Positions 38,921 through 46,376 of a stretch of DNA of 64,000 nt are shown here, piece by piece (position 1 is the stretch's first letter; each line of letters begins with the position of its first letter). Below the pieces are notes generated by a model that was given only the letters and a program-made list of their open reading frames with translations, was not told the origin of the DNA and ran no database searches. The DNA lies in the NCBI GenBank assembly GCA_021773115.1, contig JAJFKS010000006.1, positions 555,463 to 619,462 of the forward strand. Direction: 5' to 3'. A program made the translations under genes and the position numbers. This DNA is from Woeseiaceae bacterium. Its GTDB lineage: Bacteria; Pseudomonadota; Gammaproteobacteria; Steroidobacterales; Woeseiaceae.

Positions 38921-40074
38921 AGTACTTCGGCCTCATTTGGAAAAATACCTGGCGAAAGAAAGTGCGCACGTCGTTGACCATTCTGTCCGTGCTAGTCGCG
39001 TTCCTGTTGTTCGCCCTGTTGAATGCGCTTGGCTATGCTTTTCGCGCCGGCGAGGATGTCTCATCCGCGGAACGACTCGTCGTTATTCATAAGATCTCGT
39101 TAATTAATCCCTTACCCATCAGCTATGAGGCGCGCATCGCGTCAACACCGGGCGTTGCCGCGGTGACACATGCGTCCTGGTTTGGTGGTTATTACCAGGA
39201 GCCGCGCAATCAGTTCGCTCAATTCGCAGTTGACATGACAGCCTATTTCGCACTGTACCCGGAACTCATTATTCCGCCGGAGCAGCTGGAGGCTGCTGCA
39301 AAAAACCGCATCGGCACGGTTGTCGGACACGAGCTCGCGGAAAAATTTGGCTGGAAAATCGGCGACCGCATTCCGATTCAGGCGACGATCTGGACCAAAG
39401 CGGACGGCGGGCGGACCTGGGAACTGGATCTTGAAGGCATCATGCGTTCAAACGATCCCCGTGGCAGCACCGCATTCATGTTATTCAATCACGACTACTT
39501 CGAAGAGGCACGCGCCTTCGGCAAGGGAACCGCAGGCTGGTACGTGTTGCAAATTGCGCCCGGTGCTGACCCGGTCGAAGTCGCCAATGCGATTGACGCC
39601 CAGTTTGCCAATTCTCCGAACGAAACGAAAACCAGCACCGAGGCGGCATTCGCAGCGTCCTTTGCCAAACAGTTCGGCAATATTGCGTTGATCGTGCAGC
39701 TTATTCTGGGTGCCGTGTTCTTCACGCTGTTGCTCGTGGCCGGCAATACGATGTCGCAATCAGTTCGGGAACGCATTCCGGAGCTGGCGGTGCTGAAGAC
39801 AGTTGGTTTCCGCGACATCACGGTACTCGGCATTGTGCTATCCGAGTCGATCCTGATTATTTCGCTCGGTGGAATCCTGGGTCTCGGAATCGGCTGGTTT
39901 CTCGTTCAGGGTGTATCGCAACAGATGGGCGCGTCGCTGCCCGGTATTTACCTGTCACCACAGGCGATGCTGATGGCGACGGGCATCATGATTGGCGCCG
40001 GCATCCTTGCCGGACTTTTCCCGGCACTAAAAGCCATGCGCTTGTCGATTGTTGATGCGCTGGCGCGTGGCTGA
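38917..40074 (+). CDS. FtsX-like ABC permease (first of pair)
   Basis: 385 residues: N-terminal membrane segment after KNTWRKKVRTSLTILSVLVA, a periplasmic MacB-PCD-like domain (about 45-265), and three C-terminal membrane segments. It couples with the ATPase gene by ATGA. Two different permeases mean a heterodimeric transporter, unlike homodimeric MacB. Confidence 0.9.
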   Translation: MKYFGLIWKNTWRKKVRTSLTILSVLVAFLLFALLNALGYAFRAGEDVSSAERLVVIHKISLINPLPISYEARIASTPGVAAVTHASWFGGYYQEPRNQFAQFAVDMTAYFALYPELIIPPEQLEAAAKNRIGTVVGHELAEKFGWKIGDRIPIQATIWTKADGGRTWELDLEGIMRSNDPRGSTAFMLFNHDYFEEARAFGKGTAGWYVLQIAPGADPVEVANAIDAQFANSPNETKTSTEAAFAASFAKQFGNIALIVQLILGAVFFTLLLVAGNTMSQSVRERIPELAVLKTVGFRDITVLGIVLSESILIISLGGILGLGIGWFLVQGVSQQMGASLPGIYLSPQAMLMATGIMIGAGILAGLFPALKAMRLSIVDALARG

Positions 40075-40083
40075 GGGTAATCA

Positions 40084-41271
40084 ATGAAATTTCTCAACCA
40101 GGCCATTGCCGTCACGCTGTTGAATTTGCGCAATCTGCCGCAGCGGGCGGGCGGCTCCGTGGTTGCTGTCGTGGGTGTTGCAGCCGTTGTTCTGGTTTTT
40201 GCCGCAGTATTGTCCATGGCCACGGGTTTCGAACGAACCATGCTGCTGGCCGGCTCCGACGATACCGCGATCGTGCTGCGCAGCGGCTCGACCGCTGAAT
40301 TGAATAGCGGTTTGAGCAACGATCAGGCTTTGATTATCGCAAACGCACCCGGCATCTTGCGCGACGGTGACTCGCCCGTTGCATCCTTCGAGCTTTATGT
40401 TGTCGTGGATGTCGCCAAGCGATCAACAGGCGACCAGGCCAATGTCCCGTTACGCGGTGTGCAGGCTTTTGCCATTGACTTGCGCCACAACGTCAAAATC
40501 AGCGAAGGGAGAATGTTTGAAGAAGGCAAGAATGAACTCGTCGTCGGCCGGGCTGCGCAATCGGAATTTGCCGGGCTGGATATCGGCAACGAAATCCGCT
40601 TCGGGCAAACCAGCTGGACGGTTGTGGGTACCTTCGAAGCCGATGGCAGCGTTTCGGAATCAGAACTATGGACTGATCTGCGTGTGCTGCAAGCCATGTA
40701 CAACCGCGGTAGCAGCGTTCAATCGGTTCGCGTTCGGCTGCTGACCCCCGAGTCCATAAAGGAACTGTCAGATGCCCTGGCAGATGACCCACGCGTCGAC
40801 GTCGACGTTTTAAGTGAAAAGGACTACTACGCCGGACAGGCTGGGCCACTCAGTCAATTCATAAAAATTGTCGGCTATCCGCTCACCATATTAATGGCGA
40901 TCGGCGCCGTATTTGGTGCGCTAAATTCAATGTACGCGTCGGTCAGTGTGCGTGGCAAAGAAATCGCAACGCTCCGTGCGCTGGGCTTTGGGCCATTCTC
41001 GGTATTGATTTCAACCATTGTCGAGTCGACGTTGTTGTCGCTGATTGGTGGCATCATTGGCGGAGCTCTCGCGTTCGCCGTCTTCAACGGCTTTCGTGTC
41101 TCGACCTTGAACGGGGCGAGCTTTAGCCAGGTTGTCTTTGATTTTGCGGTAACGCCAGACCTGCTCGCCCAGGGACTGCTCGCCGCGTTAATCATTGGCC
41201 TGGTCGGAGGCCTGTTCCCGGCAATTCATGCGGCGAGATTGCCAGTCGCGCAGGCATTGCGCGAGCTGTGA
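40084..41271 (+). CDS. FtsX-like ABC permease (second of pair)
   Basis: 395 residues with the same architecture: first segment after NLPQRAGGSVVAVVG, periplasmic domain about 50-265, three C-terminal segments ending in RLPVAQALREL. Nine bases after the first permease stop. Completes the exporter; the cargo (drug, lipid, peptide) is unknown. Confidence 0.9.
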   Translation: MKFLNQAIAVTLLNLRNLPQRAGGSVVAVVGVAAVVLVFAAVLSMATGFERTMLLAGSDDTAIVLRSGSTAELNSGLSNDQALIIANAPGILRDGDSPVASFELYVVVDVAKRSTGDQANVPLRGVQAFAIDLRHNVKISEGRMFEEGKNELVVGRAAQSEFAGLDIGNEIRFGQTSWTVVGTFEADGSVSESELWTDLRVLQAMYNRGSSVQSVRVRLLTPESIKELSDALADDPRVDVDVLSEKDYYAGQAGPLSQFIKIVGYPLTILMAIGAVFGALNSMYASVSVRGKEIATLRALGFGPFSVLISTIVESTLLSLIGGIIGGALAFAVFNGFRVSTLNGASFSQVVFDFAVTPDLLAQGLLAALIIGLVGGLFPAIHAARLPVAQALREL

Positions 41272-41330
41272 TCGGAAGCAGATAGCTACGCTAAGATCGC
41301 AAGCCACCTCCAGCATCAACGGACTCGACA

Positions 41331-42206
41331 ATGAAATTCAGCGATATCATGGACCTGACCGCCCTGGGTGCCGTCTGGGGCGCGTCCTTTTTGTTCATGC
41401 GCATCGCGGCGCCTGAGTTTGGCCCGCTCGTTCTGGTTGAGGTTCGCGTAATCATTGCGGCACTTTTTCTGTTGCCTATCTTTTTGCTTCGTGCCGACGT
41501 TTCGGAGCTGACATCAAACTGGAAAAAACTGTCCATTTTGAGCGTCCTGAATTCAGCGGCACCCTTTTATCTGCTGACGTTTGCGACGCTGAGCATCACA
41601 GGTGGTTTCGCTGGCATCCTGAACGCAACCGCGCCAATCTGGGCCGCCATGATTGCGTGGTTGTGGTTGTCCGATAAACTAGGCGTGAGTCAAGTCATCG
41701 GACTGGTCATCGGTTTCCTTGGTGTTGTGCTTCTCGTTTGGGACAAAATCAGCCTCAGCTTTGACGGCACAACGATCGCGATTCTCGCCGGCATAGTCGC
41801 CTCCGCCTTCTACGGCTTCGGCGGCAATTACGCCAAGAAATACTTGAGTGGCATGAGGCCCTTGGGTATTGCGACCGGCAGCATGATCGCCGCAGCCATC
41901 ATCCTGTTGCCCCCAAGCGTTTATCTTTGGCCCAGTGAAATGCCCTCCATTCGGTCGTGGGTCGCAGTGGTCGTCATGGGCATTGCCAGCACCGGTATTG
42001 CGTACATTCTGTATTTTCGCCTCATTCGCAATGTTGGGCCGGCAAAGGCGATTACGGTGACCTATTTGGTACCGGCGTTCGCGATGTTCTGGGGCGCCAT
42101 TTTCATCGATGAAAAAGTTACGCCGACGATGTTTGTCGGATGTTCGGTCATTTTCCTCGGCACTGCGCTCGCGACGGGGATGTTATCGTTCGGTCGCGTT
42201 CGTTAG
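41331..42206 (+). CDS. EamA-type (DMT) transporter
   Basis: 291 residues, two EamA repeats of five membrane segments each, with AVWGASFLFMRIAAPEFGP as the usual start and SGMRPLGIATGSMIAAAI at the repeat junction. Such carriers export amino acids or related metabolites. ATG 41331 is 59 bp after the ABC operon; no clear terminator between. Confidence 0.88.
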   Translation: MKFSDIMDLTALGAVWGASFLFMRIAAPEFGPLVLVEVRVIIAALFLLPIFLLRADVSELTSNWKKLSILSVLNSAAPFYLLTFATLSITGGFAGILNATAPIWAAMIAWLWLSDKLGVSQVIGLVIGFLGVVLLVWDKISLSFDGTTIAILAGIVASAFYGFGGNYAKKYLSGMRPLGIATGSMIAAAIILLPPSVYLWPSEMPSIRSWVAVVVMGIASTGIAYILYFRLIRNVGPAKAITVTYLVPAFAMFWGAIFIDEKVTPTMFVGCSVIFLGTALATGMLSFGRVR

Positions 42207-42215
42207 ACTGCGCGC

Positions 42216-42989
42216 ATGCTAGTTATTTTCGGCGCCCTGCTCGGCGCACTATTTGGTGGTTTTTCCGGCCTCATTATTGGCGGGCTCCTGGGCTATGCGG
42301 CCGGCCACACGCTTCGCACTTACATCATCGGCAACCTGCGGGTCGCACAAACGCAGTTGCTCGACTCGACGTTTTCAATCATGGGAGCGTTGTGTAAGGC
42401 GGACAATGTCGTCACACGCAACGAGATTAATGCCGTTGAACAAATATTTGGCATGCTCAATCTGCACGGCGAGTCGCGGGAGCAGGCAAAGACAGCATTC
42501 AACCGAGGTAAACAGGCAGACTTTGATCTTGATTCTGCGGTCGATCAGTTCGCGCAAATCAGTCGTGGTCGGGGCCCGCTGCTGCAATTGTTTCTGCAGT
42601 TGCAATGCATGGCGATCGCTGCGGACGGGCGTGTTGATCCCGCTGAACGCGCAATGCTTGTGCGCATCGCAGAGCGGCTCGGCCTGACAGAGGCGGACGT
42701 TTCGCAACTTGAGGCCCTGCTACGGGCGGCGACAGGTGGTCCGTCCGCGTCGAGTGGCCGGCCGCAAGCCAGCCAACTGGCTGACGCCTACGCGGCGCTT
42801 GGTGTTAGCAAAGACGCGACGCCGGCCGAGATCAAACGCGCTTACCGAAAACTCATGAGCCAGAATCATCCGGACAAACTGGCATCACGCGGGCTGCCCG
42901 AAAGCATGCGCCCGGTTGCTGAAGAACGCTCGCGAGAGATCAATTCCGCTTACGACCTGGTCAAAGCGGCGCGAGCTGACGTCCGCTGA
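42216..42989 (+). CDS. djlA: DjlA-like membrane-anchored J-domain cochaperone
   Basis: 257 residues. An N-terminal glycine-rich membrane segment (LIIGGLLGYAAGH), a TerB/DjlA-type central helical domain (about 45-165) and a C-terminal J domain with HPD in SQNHPDKLASRG (His about 217). DjlA stimulates DnaK at the inner membrane. Domain order matches DjlA. Nine bases after the EamA stop; convergent with the TauE gene. Confidence 0.88.
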   Translation: MLVIFGALLGALFGGFSGLIIGGLLGYAAGHTLRTYIIGNLRVAQTQLLDSTFSIMGALCKADNVVTRNEINAVEQIFGMLNLHGESREQAKTAFNRGKQADFDLDSAVDQFAQISRGRGPLLQLFLQLQCMAIAADGRVDPAERAMLVRIAERLGLTEADVSQLEALLRAATGGPSASSGRPQASQLADAYAALGVSKDATPAEIKRAYRKLMSQNHPDKLASRGLPESMRPVAEERSREINSAYDLVKAARADVR

Positions 42990-43005
42990 GAACTGGGTTC
43001 GGAGT

Positions 43006-43021
43006 CCAGTGGCATCACTGG
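43006..43021. terminator. Small hairpin between convergent djlA and TauE genes
   Basis: Perfect 6-bp stem CCAGTG-GCAT-CACTGG in the 62-bp gap between two convergent genes. There is no T run on either side, so a terminator role is only suggested by position. Confidence 0.3.
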
Positions 43022-43051
43022 CGCCCTGTTGCCTTCATTTCAATCGCACTG

Positions 43052-43834
43052 TTAGCCGGTAATTCCCAATGCGCCTGGCACCGACCGTATGAGTATGTAG
43101 GCGGCCATGACAATCAGGAAATAGCCAAATCCGGTTTTCAACTTTTGCTGCGGAACCCGTTTGGCAAGAAAACTTCCGGCGAAACTTCCGGCGATGCCCA
43201 GCCCGGCGACAAGAATCAATGTTGGCCAATCGAGCTCGAGGCCCTGTTGGCCGAGTACATCGAGGTACTTATAAAAGCCGCTGAATGATTTCATGGCGAT
43301 GATAACGAGGCTGCTCGCGACCGCCTGGTGCATCGTTAGCCCGCCCAACAGGACCAGCGCCGGGACGATCAGGAAGCCGCCGCCGACACCGACCAGGCCG
43401 GTAATCACACCGACGACCAATCCATCAATCGCAATTTTCCAGGCGGCCCGTGGAACCTTGTCAGCGTTGTCGAGATTGGGCGGCCGTAACATCAGCCATG
43501 ACGCAAGCAGCATGACAACAGCAAACAAAGCGAGTTGCGTGATGCCCGGTATCCAGCCCGCCAGGAATGCGCCAAACCAGGTGCCAGCCATGCCCGGCAC
43601 ACCGAAAATGCCGACGCTGCGCCACTGAATGAGGTTGGCTCGGAGAAATTGCAGTGAACCCGCCAGTGCGATACTTCCGACGATAAAAAGCGAACCGGCA
43701 ATCGCGACCTTCTCATCCTGTCCAACAAGGTAAACCAGTACCGGTACCGTCAGCACCGAGCCACCCGATCCAAGCAAGCCCAGGCTGATACCGATCGCGA
43801 TCGCGCCGGGAATAGCGAGTAATGATTCGATCAT
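43052..43834 (-). CDS. TauE/SafE family sulfite/sulfonate exporter-like protein
   Basis: 260 residues with about 8 hydrophobic segments and the family motifs GLLGSGGSVLTVPVLVYL near the start and GVGGGFLIVPALVLLGG in the middle, which are the two halves of the duplicated fold. Probably exports sulfite or sulfur compounds. Seven bases after the persulfide dioxygenase-like gene, so it shares its promoter and repressor. Confidence 0.9.
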   Translation of the reverse strand: MIESLLAIPGAIAIGISLGLLGSGGSVLTVPVLVYLVGQDEKVAIAGSLFIVGSIALAGSLQFLRANLIQWRSVGIFGVPGMAGTWFGAFLAGWIPGITQLALFAVVMLLASWLMLRPPNLDNADKVPRAAWKIAIDGLVVGVITGLVGVGGGFLIVPALVLLGGLTMHQAVASSLVIIAMKSFSGFYKYLDVLGQQGLELDWPTLILVAGLGIAGSFAGSFLAKRVPQQKLKTGFGYFLIVMAAYILIRSVPGALGITG

Positions 43835-43841
43835 TGTTCCG

Positions 43842-44705
43842 CTACACGGCGTCCAGCGGGATTTTCAGGTATTGAACGCCGTTGCTCTCGGCATCCGGCA
43901 GCTGGCCTGCACGGATGTTGACCTGGATAGACGGTAGCAACAATCGTGGCATGCCAAGCGTACTGTCGCGCCCTTCGCGCATTGAAATGAAGTCCGCTTT
44001 CGAGACGTTTTTGCTTACGTGCAGGTTTGATTCGCGCTGTTCCGCGACGCTGGTTTCCCAGGCATACACATCGCGCGACGGCGACTTGTAGTCGTGACAC
44101 ATGAATAGCCGGGTATCGTCGGCAAGTGTCAGGATTTTCTGGATTGAGTCATAGAGTGTCGCAGCACTGCCGCCCGGAAAATCAGTTCGCGCCGTGCCAT
44201 AGTCCGGCATGAACAAGGTGTCACCAACAAAAGCGCTGTCACCGATCACGTAAGTGACACAGGCCGGCGTGTGGCCGGGCGTGGCCATCACCTGCGCATC
44301 GATGTTACCGACCTTGAACGTGTCGCCATCGTCAAACAGGTGCTCAAACTGACTGCCGTCAACGGCGAGTGCATCGAGGTTGAAAATGCCTTTAAAAACA
44401 TTTTGCACGGTCGTGACCTCAGCGCCGATGGCGGTGGTGCCACCAAGCAGATCACGAACACGCGGTGCAGCACTCAGGTGGTCGGCATGGACATGCGTTT
44501 CGAGTATCCAGTCAACGCCCAAGTCCGAATCCTTCACGTACTTGATCAGGCGGTCCGCCGACGACGTCGCTGTGCGTCCCGAAGCCGGATCGTAATCAAG
44601 AACCGGGTCGATAACGGCCGCACGACCGGTTTCTGGATCGCTGACCACGTAGGAGACTGTGTATGTCGCGTCGTCGAAGAAAGCTTCGACGTCAGGCTTG
44701 CCCAT
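43842..44705 (-). CDS. Persulfide dioxygenase-like MBL-fold hydrolase (ETHE1/Blh type)
   Basis: 287 residues. The metallo-beta-lactamase fold shows ETHVHADHLSA (HxHxDH, about residue 75), ATPGHTPACVTY, FVGDTLF and MCHDY, a set typical of ETHE1/Blh enzymes that oxidise glutathione persulfide to sulfite. The ATG at 44705 has GAGAG upstream. First gene of a two-gene operon with the TauE/SafE gene, divergent from a BigR-type repressor. In Xylella and Agrobacterium, BigR controls blh in the same arrangement. Confidence 0.92.
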   Translation of the reverse strand: MGKPDVEAFFDDATYTVSYVVSDPETGRAAVIDPVLDYDPASGRTATSSADRLIKYVKDSDLGVDWILETHVHADHLSAAPRVRDLLGGTTAIGAEVTTVQNVFKGIFNLDALAVDGSQFEHLFDDGDTFKVGNIDAQVMATPGHTPACVTYVIGDSAFVGDTLFMPDYGTARTDFPGGSAATLYDSIQKILTLADDTRLFMCHDYKSPSRDVYAWETSVAEQRESNLHVSKNVSKADFISMREGRDSTLGMPRLLLPSIQVNIRAGQLPDAESNGVQYLKIPLDAV

Positions 44706-44731
44706 GATCGTCTCTCATTGAATTAATATTT

Positions 44732-44755
44732 GTATATTCTAATAACCTAATATAC
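44732..44755. promoter_or_regulatory. Candidate BigR-type operator
   Basis: Inverted repeat GTATATT (44732-44738) and AATATAC (44749-44755) with a 10-base AT-rich centre. It covers the -10 box and the spacer of the minus-strand promoter and the best -10 of the plus strand, which is where a BigR repressor is known to bind. Confidence 0.75.
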
Positions 44756-44764
44756 TATTGTCAA
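44736..44764 (-). promoter_or_regulatory. Sigma70-type promoter of persulfide dioxygenase operon
   Basis: Minus strand: -35 TTGACA (44764-44759, perfect) and -10 TAGAAT (44741-44736, 5 of 6) with 17 bp spacing. The inverted repeat of the candidate operator lies across it. It is about 30 bp upstream of the start codon of the dioxygenase gene. Confidence 0.75.
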
Positions 44765-44766
44765 TT

Positions 44767-44907
44767 ATGAATACTCATACCTACCTAATGGCCACCGCGG
44801 GTGGTGCGTTCAACAAACACTGGGCAGAAACCGGCTGGCGCATGGTATTCATCGTCGGTCTTATAGGCGGCGGCTCGCAAATTCAGCGCCAGGTCTCGTC
44901 GCCGTGA
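44767..44907 (+). CDS. Small ORF (46 aa) coupled to BigR-type repressor gene
   Basis: ATG 44767 to TGA 44905-44907, overlapping the repressor's GTG by GTGA. The peptide has one hydrophobic stretch (MVFIVGLIGGG) and matches nothing I know. It starts only 11 bp after the plus-strand -10 TATACT (44751-44756), so the mRNA would be almost leaderless. It could be a leader peptide or merely untranslated 5' sequence. Confidence 0.4.
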   Translation: MNTHTYLMATAGGAFNKHWAETGWRMVFIVGLIGGGSQIQRQVSSP

Positions 44908-45212
44908 AGCGCAACGCCGATCTGAAAAAAATGCAATCCGCCGCGGGTCGCGCCAGCGCCGTGATGAAAACACTGGGTCACCCGGGCCGTCTAATGATTT
45001 TGTGTAACCTGGCCGACGGCGAGCGGTCGGTCGGTGACCTTGCCGAAGATCTCGACATGTCGCAGTCGTCCCTGTCGCAACATCTCGCCCGGATGCGCAG
45101 CGAGGGCCTTGTCGAAACTCGACGCGAATCGCAGACGGTCTATTACCGATTGCGCGATGGCGAAGCGCGTAGCGTCATCAAGTCCTTGTATCGCATATTC
45201 TGCCCGACCTGA
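44904..45212 (+). CDS. bigR: BigR/SqrR-type persulfide-sensing ArsR-family repressor
   Basis: 102 residues, GTG start. A winged-helix ArsR-type regulator: LGHPGRLMILCNLADGE (helix with Cys 34), recognition helix SQSSLSQHLARM, and C-terminal SLYRIFCPT (Cys 100). Cys 34 and Cys 100 are 66 apart, the same distance as the tetrasulfide-forming pair of SqrR (41 and 107) and BigR. It would lose DNA binding when its cysteines react with persulfide, derepressing the dioxygenase and TauE/SafE genes and itself. Confidence 0.9.
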   Translation: MKRNADLKKMQSAAGRASAVMKTLGHPGRLMILCNLADGERSVGDLAEDLDMSQSSLSQHLARMRSEGLVETRRESQTVYYRLRDGEARSVIKSLYRIFCPT

Positions 45213-45443
45213 ACATTTAAGAGCTCCTTCTCGACCTCAACTTGCGGCGAATACATGACCGAAGTCGCACGTCAATCGCCAGCGAACGAGCGGTTTTGCT
45301 ATTCTTTGCATTAATGGCAAGATGATCTTTTTCATGTATCGAACCTCACGAAACACAATCGCGGCTTTGCCATTTACCCGATGCTGTGACCAGCGCTGGC
45401 GTAAGATGCCGGCTGCAAATATTGACAGCTCGGAGATTGCGCC

Positions 45444-45536
45444 ATGCATAAGTTGGGACCGTTATTGATCCTCATTCTTACTGCATCAAGCGTCCTTCAC
45501 GGACTCAACTTTAAGTTCCTGCAAGCGTTGGAATAG
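45444..45536 (+). CDS. Possible small hydrophobic protein (30 aa)
   Basis: ATG 45444 preceded by CGGAG with 8 bases spacing; the peptide starts MHKLGPLLILILTASS, a plausible single membrane segment, and stops at TAG 45534. No homolog recognised. Real translation is uncertain, but there is no competing gene in the 45213-45564 gap. Confidence 0.35.
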   Translation: MHKLGPLLILILTASSVLHGLNFKFLQALE

Positions 45537-45564
45537 CTGAGCCAGCTATTTCGGTCGCATTAAC

Positions 45565-45681
45565 TCACTCGCCCATACGATTCTTTTCGTTCTTCTTCGC
45601 CTTCTTGGCTGCCTTTTTTTCTTTGGGTGTCATGCCCGGCAGTTTCTTGGTCTCTTTGTTGCTCTTTTGTTCTTTGCCCAT
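45565..45681 (-). CDS. Small lysine-rich protein (38 aa)
   Basis: From ATG 45681, with AGGA 4-5 bases upstream. The frame is open to 45858, but the upstream residues look like noise. The product is about 40 percent Lys, with MTPKEKKAAKKAKKNEK at its core. Short proteins of this kind recur in proteobacterial genomes and may bind nucleic acid; no function is established as far as I know. Confidence 0.6.
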   Translation of the reverse strand: MGKEQKSNKETKKLPGMTPKEKKAAKKAKKNEKNRMGE

Positions 45682-45938
45682 GATCCTGGCCTTTGTTGTG
45701 AATCGAGGTCGGAGACCTCGTGGCGCATATGTTACGCCAGTTGATTTCGGAATGTTTAGCCGTATTTCACCGTTTATGGGCAACACACATGCCGACAATG
45801 GCCGGGTGACAAGATGTTCGGGTGCGCCTATGCTGCAGCTCACTTCCTCAAGAACCAAGGTGAAACATCATCAACAATCCTGATAGGCAAGCAGCTCTGC
45901 GTCTGCCGCGATACCTGGCCCTGCTCATTGCTCTCGCT

Positions 45939-46370
45939 GTGGGGCTGCAGGGGTGCGCGAGCCTGCGGCCCGGCTTCGAAGCGCCGACAGTCACCATTAG
46001 CAGTTTCAAGACATTGCCGTCTGATGGCGCAATGCCGGCCTTTGCGATTGGACTTCGCGTCATTAATCCGAACCCGGAGGCACTGACCCTGCGAGGCATT
46101 TCGTACACGGTTAGCCTTGATGGCTACGAGGTGATTCAAGGCGTGGGTAACGATCTGCCGGTCATTGAAGCTTATGGCGAGGGCGAATTTAATCTGACCG
46201 CGTCCGCTAACCTGTTTGCCGGCATGCGACTCTTTTCGGATTTACTGAAGAGCAACAAGGACACGTTTACCTACGGGGTCGAAGCAAAACTCGACATTGG
46301 CGCGTTTCGTCCGTCGATACGAGTCAGGGATGGTGGTGAGATTAGTTTGAACGGCGCGAGCAAACCTTAG
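45939..46370 (+). CDS. LEA2-like (water-stress) lipoprotein
   Basis: 143 residues from GTG 45939. Residues 20-140 fit the LEA type 2/WHy beta-sandwich (VTISSFKTLPS, FAIGLRVINPNPEALTLRG, YTVSLDGYEV). The GTG start gives MGLQGC, but in frame upstream the sequence reads RLPRYLALLIALAVG, an ideal lipoprotein signal before LQGC. The upstream frame is open from TGA 45861-45863 but contains only ATC or CTG starts. The true start is therefore uncertain; ATC 45867 has AAGG 6 bases before it. Probably a periplasmic lipid-anchored desiccation-related protein. Confidence 0.75.
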   Translation: MGLQGCASLRPGFEAPTVTISSFKTLPSDGAMPAFAIGLRVINPNPEALTLRGISYTVSLDGYEVIQGVGNDLPVIEAYGEGEFNLTASANLFAGMRLFSDLLKSNKDTFTYGVEAKLDIGAFRPSIRVRDGGEISLNGASKP

Positions 46371-46376
46371 GCCACA

